A stretch of DNA of 60,804 nt from Magnetospirillum sp. UT-4 (GTDB lineage: Bacteria; Pseudomonadota; Alphaproteobacteria; Rhodospirillales; Magnetospirillaceae), in contig NZ_CACVCG010000041.1 in assembly GCF_902729435.1 (NCBI RefSeq), forward strand, positions 6,550 to 67,353, in the 5' to 3' direction. Below the pieces are notes generated by a model that searched no databases, had not been told where the DNA came from, and worked only from the letters and a program-made list of their open reading frames with translations. The number at the start of each line of letters is the position of its first letter. The first letter of the stretch is position 1. Positions 28,798-37,126 of the stretch are shown here, piece by piece. A program made the translations under genes and the position numbers.

Positions 28798-29983
28798 GGG
28801 GATAGATTTCCTCGCGCCAGCGCCGGCCGTTGAACACGCCATAATGGCCGACCTTGGGCTGCAGATGGTGCCTGCGCATGGTCCCGGGAAGGCCGGAGCA
28901 CAGCCGGTGCGCCGCCTCGGTCTGGCCGGTGCCGGTAATATCGTCCTTTTCACCCTCGACCGTCATCAGCGCAGTGTGGCGGATCAGCGAACAATCCACC
29001 ACGCGGCCGCGGCTGGTCATGCGCCCCTCGGGCAGCAGGTGCTCCTGGAACACGGTGCGGATGGTGTCCAGGTAGTATTCCGCCGGCAGGTCCATCACCG
29101 CCAGGTATTCGTCGTAGAACTCGCGGTGCTTCTCGGCCGAATCGCCGTCGCCGCGCACCATGTTGTGGAACAGCTTGAGGTGCTCGCCCACATGGCGCTC
29201 GGGGTTCAGGCTCATGAAGCCCTGCAGCTGCAGGAAGCCGGGATAGACCCGCCGGCCGCGGCCGGTGTGGACGAACGGCACGCTCTGGATCACCGACGCC
29301 TCGAACCACGACAGCGGCTTGGCGGTGCCGACCTCGTTGACCTTGGTGGGATTGATGCGGGTGTCGATGGGGCCGCCCATCAGCACCATCGAGCTGGGCT
29401 GGCGCGGATCGTTGTCGGCGGCCATCAGCGCCACCGCCGCCAGCACCGGCACCGAGGGCTGGCACACCGCCAGGACGTGGGTGTCGGCACCGAGGAAATG
29501 CAGGAACTCGCGCACGTAGTCGATGTAGTCGTCCAGCGAGAACGACCCGGCGCCGAGCGGCACGTCGCGGGCGTCGGTCCAGTCGGTGATGTAGACGTCG
29601 TGGTCGGGCAGCAACGTCTCGACGGTGCCGCGCAGCAGGGTGGCGTAATGGCCGGACATGGGCGCCACCACCAGCACGCGGGGATCGCGGCGGTCGGTCT
29701 GGCGCTGGAAGTGCAGCAGCGAGCCGAACGGCTTGTCGTAGACCACCAGCCCGCGCACCGGCACCTCGGCCCCGTCGATGACGGTGGAGTGCAGGCCGAA
29801 TTCCGGCTTGGGATAGCGCCGCGTGGTGCGTTCCACCAGCTCGGCGCCCGCCGCCATGGCGCGGCCGAAGCTGGTATAGGCGACCGGGACCCAGGGATGG
29901 GAATAGACCGTCTGCATCGCCTCGGCGAACAGGCGGACCGGGGTCAGGGCGGCGTGCTGGAATTCATGGAGGTGATAAAGCAT
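28700..29983 (-). CDS. phaZ: Intracellular polyhydroxyalkanoate (PHB) depolymerase
   Basis: Mobilises stored polyhydroxybutyrate. 427 residues from ATG 29983 ([18 protein letters not shown]). The alpha/beta hydrolase has a cysteine nucleophile, as in the Ralstonia PhaZ family: [15 protein letters not shown] with Cys174. Other landmarks are [40 protein letters not shown], and the C-terminal [20 protein letters not shown] with the candidate catalytic His. An in-frame ATG at 30031 lies in the promoter region and is unlikely. Its end overlaps ycgN. Confidence 0.93.
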   Translation of the reverse strand: MLYHLHEFQHAALTPVRLFAEAMQTVYSHPWVPVAYTSFGRAMAAGAELVERTTRRYPKPEFGLHSTVIDGAEVPVRGLVVYDKPFGSLLHFQRQTDRRDPRVLVVAPMSGHYATLLRGTVETLLPDHDVYITDWTDARDVPLGAGSFSLDDYIDYVREFLHFLGADTHVLAVCQPSVPVLAAVALMAADNDPRQPSSMVLMGGPIDTRINPTKVNEVGTAKPLSWFEASVIQSVPFVHTGRGRRVYPGFLQLQGFMSLNPERHVGEHLKLFHNMVRGDGDSAEKHREFYDEYLAVMDLPAEYYLDTIRTVFQEHLLPEGRMTSRGRVVDCSLIRHTALMTVEGEKDDITGTGQTEAAHRLCSGLPGTMRRHHLQPKVGHYGVFNGRRWREEIYPHVRDFIRTHDKLTVLADQAHGLHDRSGVGEPV

Positions 29984-30020
29984 CGATCCGACCCGATCTG
30001 ACTGGAACCATTCGATACTT

Positions 30021-30050
30021 TTATTACCCAAAAGTGACAGGACTCGACAA
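30021..30050 (-). promoter_or_regulatory. Candidate promoter of phaZ
   Basis: Minus strand TTGTCG (30050-30045), 18-nt spacer, TAATAA (30026-30021) in an AT-rich stretch about 40 bp before the phaZ start. Moderate match to sigma70. Confidence 0.4.
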
Positions 30051-30098
30051 CAAAATTATTTTCGCACTGCAGTATCGCCGCCCTTGACTCGGAAGATG

Positions 30099-31412
30099 TC
30101 ACAGCCTGTCCATCAGATGGACGAACGACCCGGCCACCGATCCCGCCCGCAGGCCGGCGGAACCCAGGTCGGCGCCGCCGGCATCGGCGATGCGGAACAG
30201 GGGCTCGCCCGCCTCGGCGGTGACGGTGGCGTAATGGAATTCATGGCCGCGGAACCCCGAACCCGCTGCCCCCAGCGGGCCGGAACCGGCAAGCCGCGCG
30301 GTGCGGTATCCCAGCTGCAGCCGCCGCACCGCGAAACTGGTCTCGAGGGCCAGCAGCCCGGCCATCCGGTGGCGGGTTCCGTCGCCGTCCACCAGACCCT
30401 CGCCCAGCACCATGTAGCCGCCGCATTCGCCGAACACCGGCTTCCCGGCCGCCGCCGCCGCTCGCAGCCCGTCGAGGAAGCGGGTGTTGCCGGCCAGGCG
30501 GCCGGCATGCAGCTCGGGGTAGCCGCCGGGCAAATAGACGCAATCGCCGTCGGGCGCCTGGTCGGCCAGCGGCGAGAAGAAGGACAGCTCGGCCCCGGCC
30601 CGCCGCCAGCCCTCGAGCAGTGCCGGATAGGCGAAGGCGAAGGCGGCGTCGCGGGCCACCGCCATGCGGCCGCCCAGGGGGGCCAGCGGCACCGCCGGCG
30701 CCGCCGTCAGGCCGGCGGGCCGGGCCAGGGCGAGCAGCCGGTCGATCGCCACATGGGCTTTTACCGCCGCGGCGGCGGCGGCGAGGAAACCGTCCAGGTC
30801 GGGATGCTCCGCCGCCTGGACCAGGCCGAGATGGCGGCTGGGCACCGCCAACTCGGGCAGCGGCGGCAGGAAGCCCAGGATCTCGACGCCGGGGCAGGCG
30901 CCGGCGCAGGCGGCGGCGATCATGCGGCGGTGGCGCTCGCCCGCCACCCGGTTGAAGATCACCGCCGTCACCCCGGGGCCGGGGCGGTGATTGGCGAATC
31001 CGGCCACCACCGCGGCGGCCGAGGCGGCCATGCCGCGGGCATCGACCACCAGCACCACCGGCCAGCCGGTCAGCTGCGCCACCTCGGCGGTGGCGCCGGT
31101 GGCGCTGCCGGGCGGCGCGTCGGCGCCGTCGAACAGGCCCATCACCCCTTCGCACACCACCACCTCGGCGGCCGCTCCCAGTTCGCCCGCCAGCCCGGCC
31201 AGGGTACCTGGCCGCAGCGCCCAGGAATCCAGGTTCAGGCACGGCCGGCCGGTGGCGGCGGCGTGAAAGGCGGGATCGATGTAGTCGGGTCCGACCTTGG
31301 CCGAGGCGACCGCCACGCCGGTGGCCCGCAGATGGGCCAGCAGACCCAGGGTCAGCAGCGTCTTGCCGCTGCCCGAGGCGGGGGCGGCGATGACGACGCC
31401 GGGAGCCGGCAT
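30099..31412 (-). CDS. cobB: Cobyrinate a,c-diamide synthase (CobB/CbiA)
   Basis: ATP-dependent amidation of the a and c side chains of the corrin ring with glutamine as donor. 437 residues. N-terminal P-loop domain: VVIAAPASGSGKTLLTLGLL, KVGPDYIDPAFH, CEGVMGLFDG. C-terminal class I glutaminase-like domain: YLPGGYPELHAG, then the nucleophile Cys in PVFGECGGYMVLGEGL, and GHEFHYATV. The start abuts the stop of the SCO gene with no gap, so it is translated from the cobA-safE-sco-cobB unit. Confidence 0.94.
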   Translation of the reverse strand: MPAPGVVIAAPASGSGKTLLTLGLLAHLRATGVAVASAKVGPDYIDPAFHAAATGRPCLNLDSWALRPGTLAGLAGELGAAAEVVVCEGVMGLFDGADAPPGSATGATAEVAQLTGWPVVLVVDARGMAASAAAVVAGFANHRPGPGVTAVIFNRVAGERHRRMIAAACAGACPGVEILGFLPPLPELAVPSRHLGLVQAAEHPDLDGFLAAAAAAVKAHVAIDRLLALARPAGLTAAPAVPLAPLGGRMAVARDAAFAFAYPALLEGWRRAGAELSFFSPLADQAPDGDCVYLPGGYPELHAGRLAGNTRFLDGLRAAAAAGKPVFGECGGYMVLGEGLVDGDGTRHRMAGLLALETSFAVRRLQLGYRTARLAGSGPLGAAGSGFRGHEFHYATVTAEAGEPLFRIADAGGADLGSAGLRAGSVAGSFVHLMDRL

Positions 31413-32012
31413 CTAGTTCAACCGCTTCTTCAGCCCGGCCGCCAGCTCGTCGGCGGTGGTGCCGTGGGGGAAGTGCTGGGCGAAGCGGCCGTCGGGCTGC
31501 ATCAGATAGAGGATCGAGGAATGATCCACGGTGTACGAGGCGGGATCGTCCGACCCGGCCGCCTTGGCGGCGTAGACCTTGTACGCCTTCATGGCCGCCG
31601 CCACCTGCTCGGGACTGCCCGACAGGCCGACCATGCCGGGGGCGAAGGCGGCGACGTAGTCCTTCATCACCGCCGGGGTGTCGCGGGCGGGATCGACGGT
31701 GACGAACACCGGCACCAGCTTCGCCCGCTCGTCCGCCGCCAGCTTGTCCAGCGCGCCGGACACCACGCCCAGCGCGGTCGGGCAGACATCGGGACAGAAG
31801 GTATAGCCGAAATAGACCAGCATCCAGCGGCCGCGGAAATCCTGGTCGGTGACGGTGCGGCCATCCTGGTTCACCAGGGTGAAGGGGCCGCCGATGGCGC
31901 CGCCGCCGCCATGGTCGCTTCCCGACCACACCGCCAGCCGCGCCCCCAGGGCGACGGCGACGACGACGACCACGGCGACGACGGCGATGATGGTGGTGCG
32001 CGCGTTCTTCAA
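31413..32012 (-). CDS. SCO1/SenC family copper chaperone
   Basis: Membrane-anchored thioredoxin-fold protein that delivers copper to, or reduces, the CuA site of cytochrome c oxidase. 199 residues: N-terminal anchor (about 8-25), Cu-binding CPDVC (Cys73, Cys77) in YFGYTFCPDVCPTALG, and the distal His164 in YTVDHSSILYLMQPDG. No ATG is available; TTG 32012 is chosen because GGAGG lies 6 nt upstream. It sits in a cobalamin operon, 17 bp after the SafE-type gene and abutting cobB. Confidence 0.9.
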   Translation of the reverse strand: MKNARTTIIAVVAVVVVVAVALGARLAVWSGSDHGGGGAIGGPFTLVNQDGRTVTDQDFRGRWMLVYFGYTFCPDVCPTALGVVSGALDKLAADERAKLVPVFVTVDPARDTPAVMKDYVAAFAPGMVGLSGSPEQVAAAMKAYKVYAAKAAGSDDPASYTVDHSSILYLMQPDGRFAQHFPHGTTADELAAGLKKRLN

Positions 32013-32029
32013 CCAACCCTCCGTTTCGA

Positions 32030-32776
32030 TCAAGCGGCCATTTGCCACGCCATGAAGCCCAGCATGCCGGCATTGGCCACCAGCAGCAGCGGCGCCCATC
32101 GCAACATCGGCGCCCGCCAGCGCGCCGCCGCCGCCTGGCCGGCGATTCCCACCGCCAGCAGCGCCGGCACGGTGCCGGCGGCGAAGGCCAGCATGCCCAG
32201 CGCCCCGGCCACCGGATCGCCGCTGGCGGCGGCGGCGGCCAGGGCGGCATAGAGCAGGCCGCAGGGGATGAAGCCCAGCATCACCCCCAGCAGCCAGCCC
32301 TTGAGCCCGAAGGGGGCGGCGAACAGCGGCCGCGCCCAGCCCGAGACCGTGCGGCTCCACCAGGTCTCGCCGGCGGCGCCGCCGCGCAGCCTCGGCACCG
32401 CCATGGCCACCAGAAGCAGGGCGGCCAGCCCCAGCAGCACGGCGGCCAGCGGCCGCAGCGCGGCGAGATCGCCGACCGCGCCGGCCGCCGCCGCGCCGAG
32501 GGCGCCGAGGGCGCCGTAGGTGGTGGCGCGGCCGACATGATAGGGCAGCAGCACCGCCCCCGACACCCGGGTCCATTCGCTCATGCGGGCCAGCGGCACC
32601 GCCTCGAGCCGGGCGGCGGCCTGGGACAGCACGAACGGGCCGCACATGCCGACGCAATGGGTGGCGCTGCCGATCAGCCCGGTCAGCGCCAGGCTGCCGA
32701 TCAGGCCGCCATTCTCGGCGACGGCGACGCGGCAGACCGAGGCCCCGGCCGCCAGCAGCGCGAAGGGATCGCTCAT
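32030..32776 (-). CDS. Sulfite exporter TauE/SafE-family membrane protein (UreH-like)
   Basis: 248-residue polytopic membrane protein with the motif THCVGMCGPFVLSQ near residue 40 and LGFIPCGLLYAALAAAAASG. These are typical of the UreH/DsbD-like branch of TauE/SafE proteins often found near cytochrome oxidase and copper genes. The start overlaps the cobA stop as ATGA. Transport substrate is unknown; next to SCO a metal or redox maturation role is plausible, while its place between cobA and cobB could also mean cobalt handling. Confidence 0.82.
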   Translation of the reverse strand: MSDPFALLAAGASVCRVAVAENGGLIGSLALTGLIGSATHCVGMCGPFVLSQAAARLEAVPLARMSEWTRVSGAVLLPYHVGRATTYGALGALGAAAAGAVGDLAALRPLAAVLLGLAALLLVAMAVPRLRGGAAGETWWSRTVSGWARPLFAAPFGLKGWLLGVMLGFIPCGLLYAALAAAAASGDPVAGALGMLAFAAGTVPALLAVGIAGQAAAARWRAPMLRWAPLLLVANAGMLGFMAWQMAA

Positions 32777-33546
32777 GCCGGGCTCCACCAGTCGAGCTGA
32801 CGGCGCAGCCCGGCGACGCCGCCCACCACCAGCAGCGCCGGCGGATCGACGGGATGGGCGGCGAGGTCCTCGACCAGCCGGCCCAGGGTGGTCTCGAGCA
32901 CCGATTGCTGCGGGGTGGCGGCCTTCGACACCACCGCCGCCGGCTCGTCCGCCGGGCGGCCGGCGGCCAGCAGCCTCTCCACCACCCGGTCGAGCTGGCG
33001 CAGCGCCATGTAGAACACCAGGACCTGGGCGCCGCGCGCCAGCCCGTCCCAGTCGAAGCCGTCGGGAACGTCGCCGTCCTGGCCATGGCCGGTGACGAAG
33101 GCCAGCGACGAATTGCAGTCGCGCGCCGTCGCCGGGATGCCGGCATAGGCCAGCCCGCCGATGCCGGCGGTCACCCCCGGCACCACCCGGAAGCGGATGT
33201 CGGCCTCGGCCAGGGCCAGCGCCTCCTCGGCGCCGCGGCCGAACACGAAGGGATCGCCGCCCTTCAGGCGCAGCACCCGCTTGCCGGCGCGGGCCAGCTC
33301 GATCAGGCGGGCGTTGATGGCGCCCTGGCGCGGGCTGGCATGGCCGCCGCGCTTGCCCATGGATTCGATCACCGCGCCGGGATGCGCCATGGCGACGATG
33401 CGGGAATCCACCAGGGCGTCGTGGACCACGTGGTCGGCGTGCTCCAGGGCATGCACCGCCAGCAGGCTGACCAGGCCGGGATCGCCGGGACCGGCGCCGA
33501 CCAGCCACACGGTACCCGGCTCGAAGGGGGGGAAGTCGAGAGCCAT
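32773..33546 (-). CDS. cobA: Uroporphyrinogen-III C-methyltransferase
   Basis: SAM-dependent bis-methylation of uroporphyrinogen III at C2 and C7 to precorrin-2, the branch to siroheme and cobalamin. 257 residues: VWLVGAGPGDPGLVSLLAVH, DALVDSRIV, VLRLKGGDPFVFGRGAEEAL, VVPGVTAGIGGLAYAGIP and VFYMALRQLDRVVERLLAAG cover the methyltransferase signatures. It is a stand-alone CobA without the CysG N-terminal domain. Divergent from cbiD with an 85-bp spacer. Confidence 0.95.
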   Translation of the reverse strand: MALDFPPFEPGTVWLVGAGPGDPGLVSLLAVHALEHADHVVHDALVDSRIVAMAHPGAVIESMGKRGGHASPRQGAINARLIELARAGKRVLRLKGGDPFVFGRGAEEALALAEADIRFRVVPGVTAGIGGLAYAGIPATARDCNSSLAFVTGHGQDGDVPDGFDWDGLARGAQVLVFYMALRQLDRVVERLLAAGRPADEPAAVVSKAATPQQSVLETTLGRLVEDLAAHPVDPPALLVVGGVAGLRRQLDWWSPA

Positions 33547-33631
33547 GGCCGGAGTATAGGAAAAATCGCCGGCGGGGCGTAGCCCTGTTTCCGGCCTTGA
33601 ACCGGCGCCATCCAGTCCGCACCATGCAAGG

Positions 33632-34693
33632 ATGAACGATGCACCCCTCCGCAAAGGCTGGACCACCGGCGCCTGCGCCGCCGCCGCGGCGCGGGCCGCC
33701 TTCGTGGCGCTGCACGGCGGCGGCTTTCCCGATCCGGTGACCATCCGCCTGCCCGGCGGGCTGGCGCCCTCCTTCGCCCTGGCCCGTGCCGAACGGGGCG
33801 ACGGCAGCGCCACCGCCGGGGTTCTCAAGGATGCCGGCGACGATCCCGACGTCACCCACGGCGCCCTGATCCTGGCCACCGTCGCCGCCGCGCCGGCCGG
33901 TGGCGGGGTGCTGTTCCGGGCCGGCGAGGGTGTCGGCACCGTCACCCTGCCCGGCCTGCCGCTGGCGGTGGGCGAGCCGGCCATCAATCCCGGCCCGCGC
34001 GCCCAGATCGCCGACAATCTGGCCGAGGCGGCGGCGGCGCTGGGGGTGGCGGCGGACGCGGTGGTGACCATCGCCATTCCCGGCGGCACCGCGCTGGCCG
34101 GGCGCACCCTCAACGCCCGCCTGGGAATCCGTGGCGGGCTGTCGATCCTGGGCACCACCGGGGTGGTGCGGCCCTATTCCTGCGCCGCCTGGGTCCATTC
34201 CATCCATCGCGGCATCGACGTCGCCCGGGCGCTCGGCCTGTGCCACCTGGGCGCCGCCACCGGCAAGACCTCCGAGGCCTGGCTGCGCCACCAGCTCGGC
34301 CTGCCCGAGCAGGCGCTGATCGACATGGGCGACATGGCCGGGGCGGTGCTGAAATATGTGCGCGCCCATCCGGTGCGCCGGCTCACCCTGGCCGGCGGCT
34401 TCGCCAAGCTGGCCAAGCTGGCGGCCGGCGCGATGGATTTGCATTCCCGCGCCAGCACGGTGGACACCGCATTCCTGGCCCGCCTGCTGGGCGAGCTGGG
34501 CGGCGACGCGGACGCGGCGGCGCGGTGCGCCAGCGCCGCCCAGATCCTCGCCCTGGCCGAGCCGCTGCCGCTGGGCGACGTGGTGGCGGCCCGCGCCCGC
34601 GAGACCGCGATGGCGGTGCTGGCCGGCGGCACCGAGGTGGCGGTGGTGGCGCTGGACCGGGCGGGGGCGGTAGTGGGGAGGAGCGGCGGGTGA
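33632..34693 (+). CDS. cbiD: Cobalt-precorrin-5B (C1)-methyltransferase CbiD
   Basis: C1 methyltransferase of the early-cobalt pathway. 353 residues beginning MNDAPLRKGWTTGACAAAAA, the CbiD hallmark. Later NPGPRAQIADNLAEAAAALG, LGIRGGLSILGTTGVVRPYS and RRLTLAGGFAKLAKLAAGAM are conserved. Its presence with cbiX and cbiG marks the oxygen-independent route. A palindromic repeat (34702-34797) separates it from cobK. Confidence 0.95.
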   Translation: MNDAPLRKGWTTGACAAAAARAAFVALHGGGFPDPVTIRLPGGLAPSFALARAERGDGSATAGVLKDAGDDPDVTHGALILATVAAAPAGGGVLFRAGEGVGTVTLPGLPLAVGEPAINPGPRAQIADNLAEAAAALGVAADAVVTIAIPGGTALAGRTLNARLGIRGGLSILGTTGVVRPYSCAAWVHSIHRGIDVARALGLCHLGAATGKTSEAWLRHQLGLPEQALIDMGDMAGAVLKYVRAHPVRRLTLAGGFAKLAKLAAGAMDLHSRASTVDTAFLARLLGELGGDADAAARCASAAQILALAEPLPLGDVVAARARETAMAVLAGGTEVAVVALDRAGAVVGRSGG

Positions 34694-34701
34694 GTATTCA
34701 A

Positions 34702-34797
34702 GGCAACACGGATGAACGCCGATGGGCGCGGATGAACACAGATAGCCAAATCCAAATCTGCGTCTATCCGTGTTCATCCGTGTTCATCCGTGTTGCC
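34702..34797. repeat. Palindromic intergenic repeat, ATCCGTGTTC type
   Basis: GGCAACACGGATGAAC near the left end pairs with GTTCATCCGTGTTGCC at the right end; CGGATGAAC recurs in tandem inside both arms. It lies between cbiD and cobK. It resembles family A in design (palindrome built of short tandem units) but has a different unit sequence. Single copy in this window. Confidence 0.85.
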
Positions 34798-34817
34798 AAG
34801 CCTTGGCGGCAGCGGTG

Positions 34818-35603
34818 ATGAAGATCCTCATCCTCGGCGGCACGGCGGAGGCGGCGGAGCTGGCGGAGAGTCTGGTCGCCGCCGGGCACGCGGTGACCAC
34901 CTCGCTGGCCGGGCGGACCGCCTCGCCCCGGCCGCTGGCCGGGCAGGTGCGGGTGGGCGGCTTCGGCGGCGCGGCGGGGCTCGAAGCCCATCTGCGGGCC
35001 GAGGGTTACCAGCGGGTGATCGACGCCACTCATCCCTTCGCCGCCCGCATCGCCGCCCATGCCGAGGCGGCCTGCGGCGCCGCTTCGGTGCCCCGCGTCA
35101 AGCTGCTGCGGCCCATGTGGGAGCACCGGCCCGAGGACACCTGGATCGAGGTCCACAGCATGGACATGGCGGCGGCATTGCTGCCGTCCCTCGGCCGGCG
35201 CGCCTTCCTGACCATCGGCGTCAACGAGGTGGCGGTCTTCGCCGGCTGCGGCGACGTCTTCTTCCTGGTGCGGCTGCTGGCCCCGGCGCCGCTGCCGCTG
35301 CCCGACCACGCCCTGATCATCGGCCGCCCGCCCTTCGAAGCCGCCGACGAGGAGGTGCTGATGCGCGCCCACGGCATCGACGTGGTGGTCACCAAGGCGG
35401 CCGGCGGGGCGGCGACGGAGGGCAAGATCGCCGCCGCCCGCGCCCTGCGCCTGCCGGTGCTGATGATCCGCCGCCCCACCCCGCCGCCCGGCCCGCTGGC
35501 CGCATCGGTCGAGGCGGTGCTCGCCTGGATCACGTCTTCGGACGCGACGAGCCCGGACGCGACGAGTGGGTATGGTCCGGAGCGTAGAGACGGGATTCGC
35601 TGA
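34818..35603 (+). CDS. cobK: Precorrin-6A/cobalt-precorrin-6A reductase
   Basis: NAD(P)H-dependent reduction of the C18-C19 bond of (cobalt-)precorrin-6A; CbiJ in the anaerobic nomenclature. 261 residues with [60 protein letters not shown] and [23 protein letters not shown] 34818 is preceded by a poor ribosome-binding site; GTG 34815 directly before it is an alternative. The C-terminus is encoded by a 15-bp tandem duplication (35539-35568), and its last 74 nt overlap the convergent cobM. Confidence 0.92.
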   Translation: MKILILGGTAEAAELAESLVAAGHAVTTSLAGRTASPRPLAGQVRVGGFGGAAGLEAHLRAEGYQRVIDATHPFAARIAAHAEAACGAASVPRVKLLRPMWEHRPEDTWIEVHSMDMAAALLPSLGRRAFLTIGVNEVAVFAGCGDVFFLVRLLAPAPLPLPDHALIIGRPPFEAADEEVLMRAHGIDVVVTKAAGGAATEGKIAAARALRLPVLMIRRPTPPPGPLAASVEAVLAWITSSDATSPDATSGYGPERRDGIR

Positions 35604-36303
35604 AATCCGCACCGCCGAGCACGCGCCCGACCAGGATCAGGGCGGTGCGCACCAGTCCGGCCGCCTTCACCTTGTCGCGGATGTCGGCCAGGGTGCCGGA
35701 GATGAAGGACTGGTCCGGCCAGCTGACGCGCGAGGCCACCACCACCGGGCAATCGGCACCGTAGAGGGGGGTGAGCTCGGCCACCACATGGGCGAGGTTG
35801 GCCACCGACAGGTGGATGGCCAGGGTGGCGCCGCTTCGCCCCAGGGTGGCGAGATCCTCGCCGCCGGGCATCTTCGACGAGCGCACGGCGGTGCGGGTCA
35901 GGATCACCGTCTGGCTGATGTCGGGCAACGTCAGCTCGGTGGCCAGGGCGGCGGCGGCGGCGGCGAAGGCCGGCACGCCGGGGGTGACGTCGTAGGGAAT
36001 TCCCAGTCCGTCCAGGCGCCGCATCTGCTCGGCGATGGCGCCGTAGAGCGAGGGATCGCCCGAATGCACCCGCGCCACCTCCAGCCCGGCGGCGTGGGCG
36101 GCTTCCATCTCGGCGACGATCTGGTCCAGGTGCAGCGGCGCGGTATCGACCACCCGCGCCCCGGGCGGCGCCTCGGCCACCACCTCGGCCGGCACCAGCG
36201 AGCCGGCATAAAGGCAGACCGGGCAGCGGCGGATGAGGCCGAGGCCGCGCACGGTGATCAAATCGGGGGCGCCGGGACCGGCGCCGATGAAGTGGACTGT
36301 CAT
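35530..36303 (-). CDS. cobM: Precorrin-4/cobalt-precorrin-4 C11-methyltransferase
   Basis: SAM-dependent C11 methylation (CbiF/CobM). 257 residues starting [20 protein letters not shown]. Conserved elements are [57 protein letters not shown] and [20 protein letters not shown]. An earlier in-frame ATG (36348) adds unrelated residues. The last residues ([12 protein letters not shown]) come from a 15-bp tandem duplication shared with the opposing cobK 3' end. Confidence 0.94.
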   Translation of the reverse strand: MTVHFIGAGPGAPDLITVRGLGLIRRCPVCLYAGSLVPAEVVAEAPPGARVVDTAPLHLDQIVAEMEAAHAAGLEVARVHSGDPSLYGAIAEQMRRLDGLGIPYDVTPGVPAFAAAAAALATELTLPDISQTVILTRTAVRSSKMPGGEDLATLGRSGATLAIHLSVANLAHVVAELTPLYGADCPVVVASRVSWPDQSFISGTLADIRDKVKAAGLVRTALILVGRVLGGADFSESRLYAPDHTHSSRPGSSRPKT

Positions 36304-36352
36304 GGCGATCTTCGCGAGGGACGGGGGCGGCAAGGATAGCGGCGCCATGGCC

Positions 36353-36424
36353 TGATGGCTAGGGATGCCTCCCCCTAGCCGTTTGATGCGGGAACACCGG
36401 CCCGGCCACCCGCATTAGCCATCA
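36353..36424. promoter_or_regulatory. Nested inverted repeats upstream of the DUF4168-like gene
   Basis: Three inverted repeats lie between cobM and the next plus-strand gene. The outer is TGATGGCTA (36353-36361) with TAGCCATCA (36416-36424). The inner left is GGCTAGGG (36357-36364) with CCCTAGCC (36373-36380). The inner right is ATGCGGG (36386-36392) with CCCGCAT (36409-36415). Together they suggest a structured leader or a regulator-binding region. No known riboswitch consensus is seen. Confidence 0.5.
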
Positions 36425-36449
36425 AGACGCATCATCCCGCGAGGCCACC

Positions 36450-36890
36450 ATGATCGCTTCCACCCTGCGGGCCGCCGTGACGGCCACCATGCTGGCCTTC
36501 GCCCTGCCCTTCGCCCTGCCAATCCTCGTCCCGCCGGCCGCCGCCGACTCCCCTTCGACGGGCGCCGCCGCCGTCGAGGATTCCGAGCTGTCCGAGTTCG
36601 TCGCCGCCTTCATCCGTCTGATCGGCCTGCAGCACGGCTACATGATGATGATGCAGCAGGAGGAGGATCCGACGCGCCTCGAGCACCTGCAGCAGAGCGC
36701 GGTGGCCGACATGACCGCGGCGGTGCAGCAGGACGGCATGTCGGTCGACCGCTACAACGAGATCGCCATCCTGGTGCGCGACGACCCGGCGCTGCAGGGC
36801 CGGGTCGAGGCCATCCTGCAGCAGCTGGCCGCCAGCCCCGAGGACGGCGCCAACCCCGAGGACGGCGCCAACCCCGAGGACGGCGAATGA
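36450..36890 (+). CDS. Secreted DUF4168-like protein
   Basis: 146 residues with a signal peptide (about 1-32, ending PPAAADSPS). A helical domain follows (about 45-125) with MTAAVQQDGMSVDRYNEIAI and DDPALQGRVEAILQQ, resembling DUF4168. The C-terminus is three tandem copies of the six-residue unit PEDGAN, encoded by an 18-bp repeat (36837-36885). Function is unknown. Its stop overlaps the next start as ATGA, so the two are coupled. Confidence 0.7.
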   Translation: MIASTLRAAVTATMLAFALPFALPILVPPAAADSPSTGAAAVEDSELSEFVAAFIRLIGLQHGYMMMMQQEEDPTRLEHLQQSAVADMTAAVQQDGMSVDRYNEIAILVRDDPALQGRVEAILQQLAASPEDGANPEDGANPEDGE

Positions 36891-37126
36891 ATACCGTCAC
36901 CGAGGCCGATCTGCTCGCCCTGGTCGATGGACGGCTGGACGCGCCACGACGCCGGGAAGTGGAGCTGCATCTGACCCGCTGCCCGCGCGACGCCGCCCGG
37001 GTGGCGGCGGACGTGGCGCTGCTGGCCGGATTGCGGCTTCTGTTCGGCCGCCCGGCGGTGACGCCGCGGCGACCGAAGAAGGCGTCGGCGCCGCCGCCCC
37101 GCCGCTACACCAGCTTCCTGGCGTAG
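36887..37126 (+). CDS. Small anti-sigma-factor-like protein
   Basis: 79 residues. The first 50 (DLLALVDGRLDAPRRREVEL, then HLTRCPRDAARVAAD) resemble the N-terminal helical part of zinc-finger anti-sigma factors. Only a single Cys and one His are present, so a complete HCC zinc site is missing. It has no membrane segment and no sigma factor gene nearby. It is coupled to the DUF4168-like gene, and its last 22 nt overlap the convergent cbiG-cobJ gene. The assignment is tentative. Confidence 0.55.
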   Translation: MNTVTEADLLALVDGRLDAPRRREVELHLTRCPRDAARVAADVALLAGLRLLFGRPAVTPRRPKKASAPPPRRYTSFLA

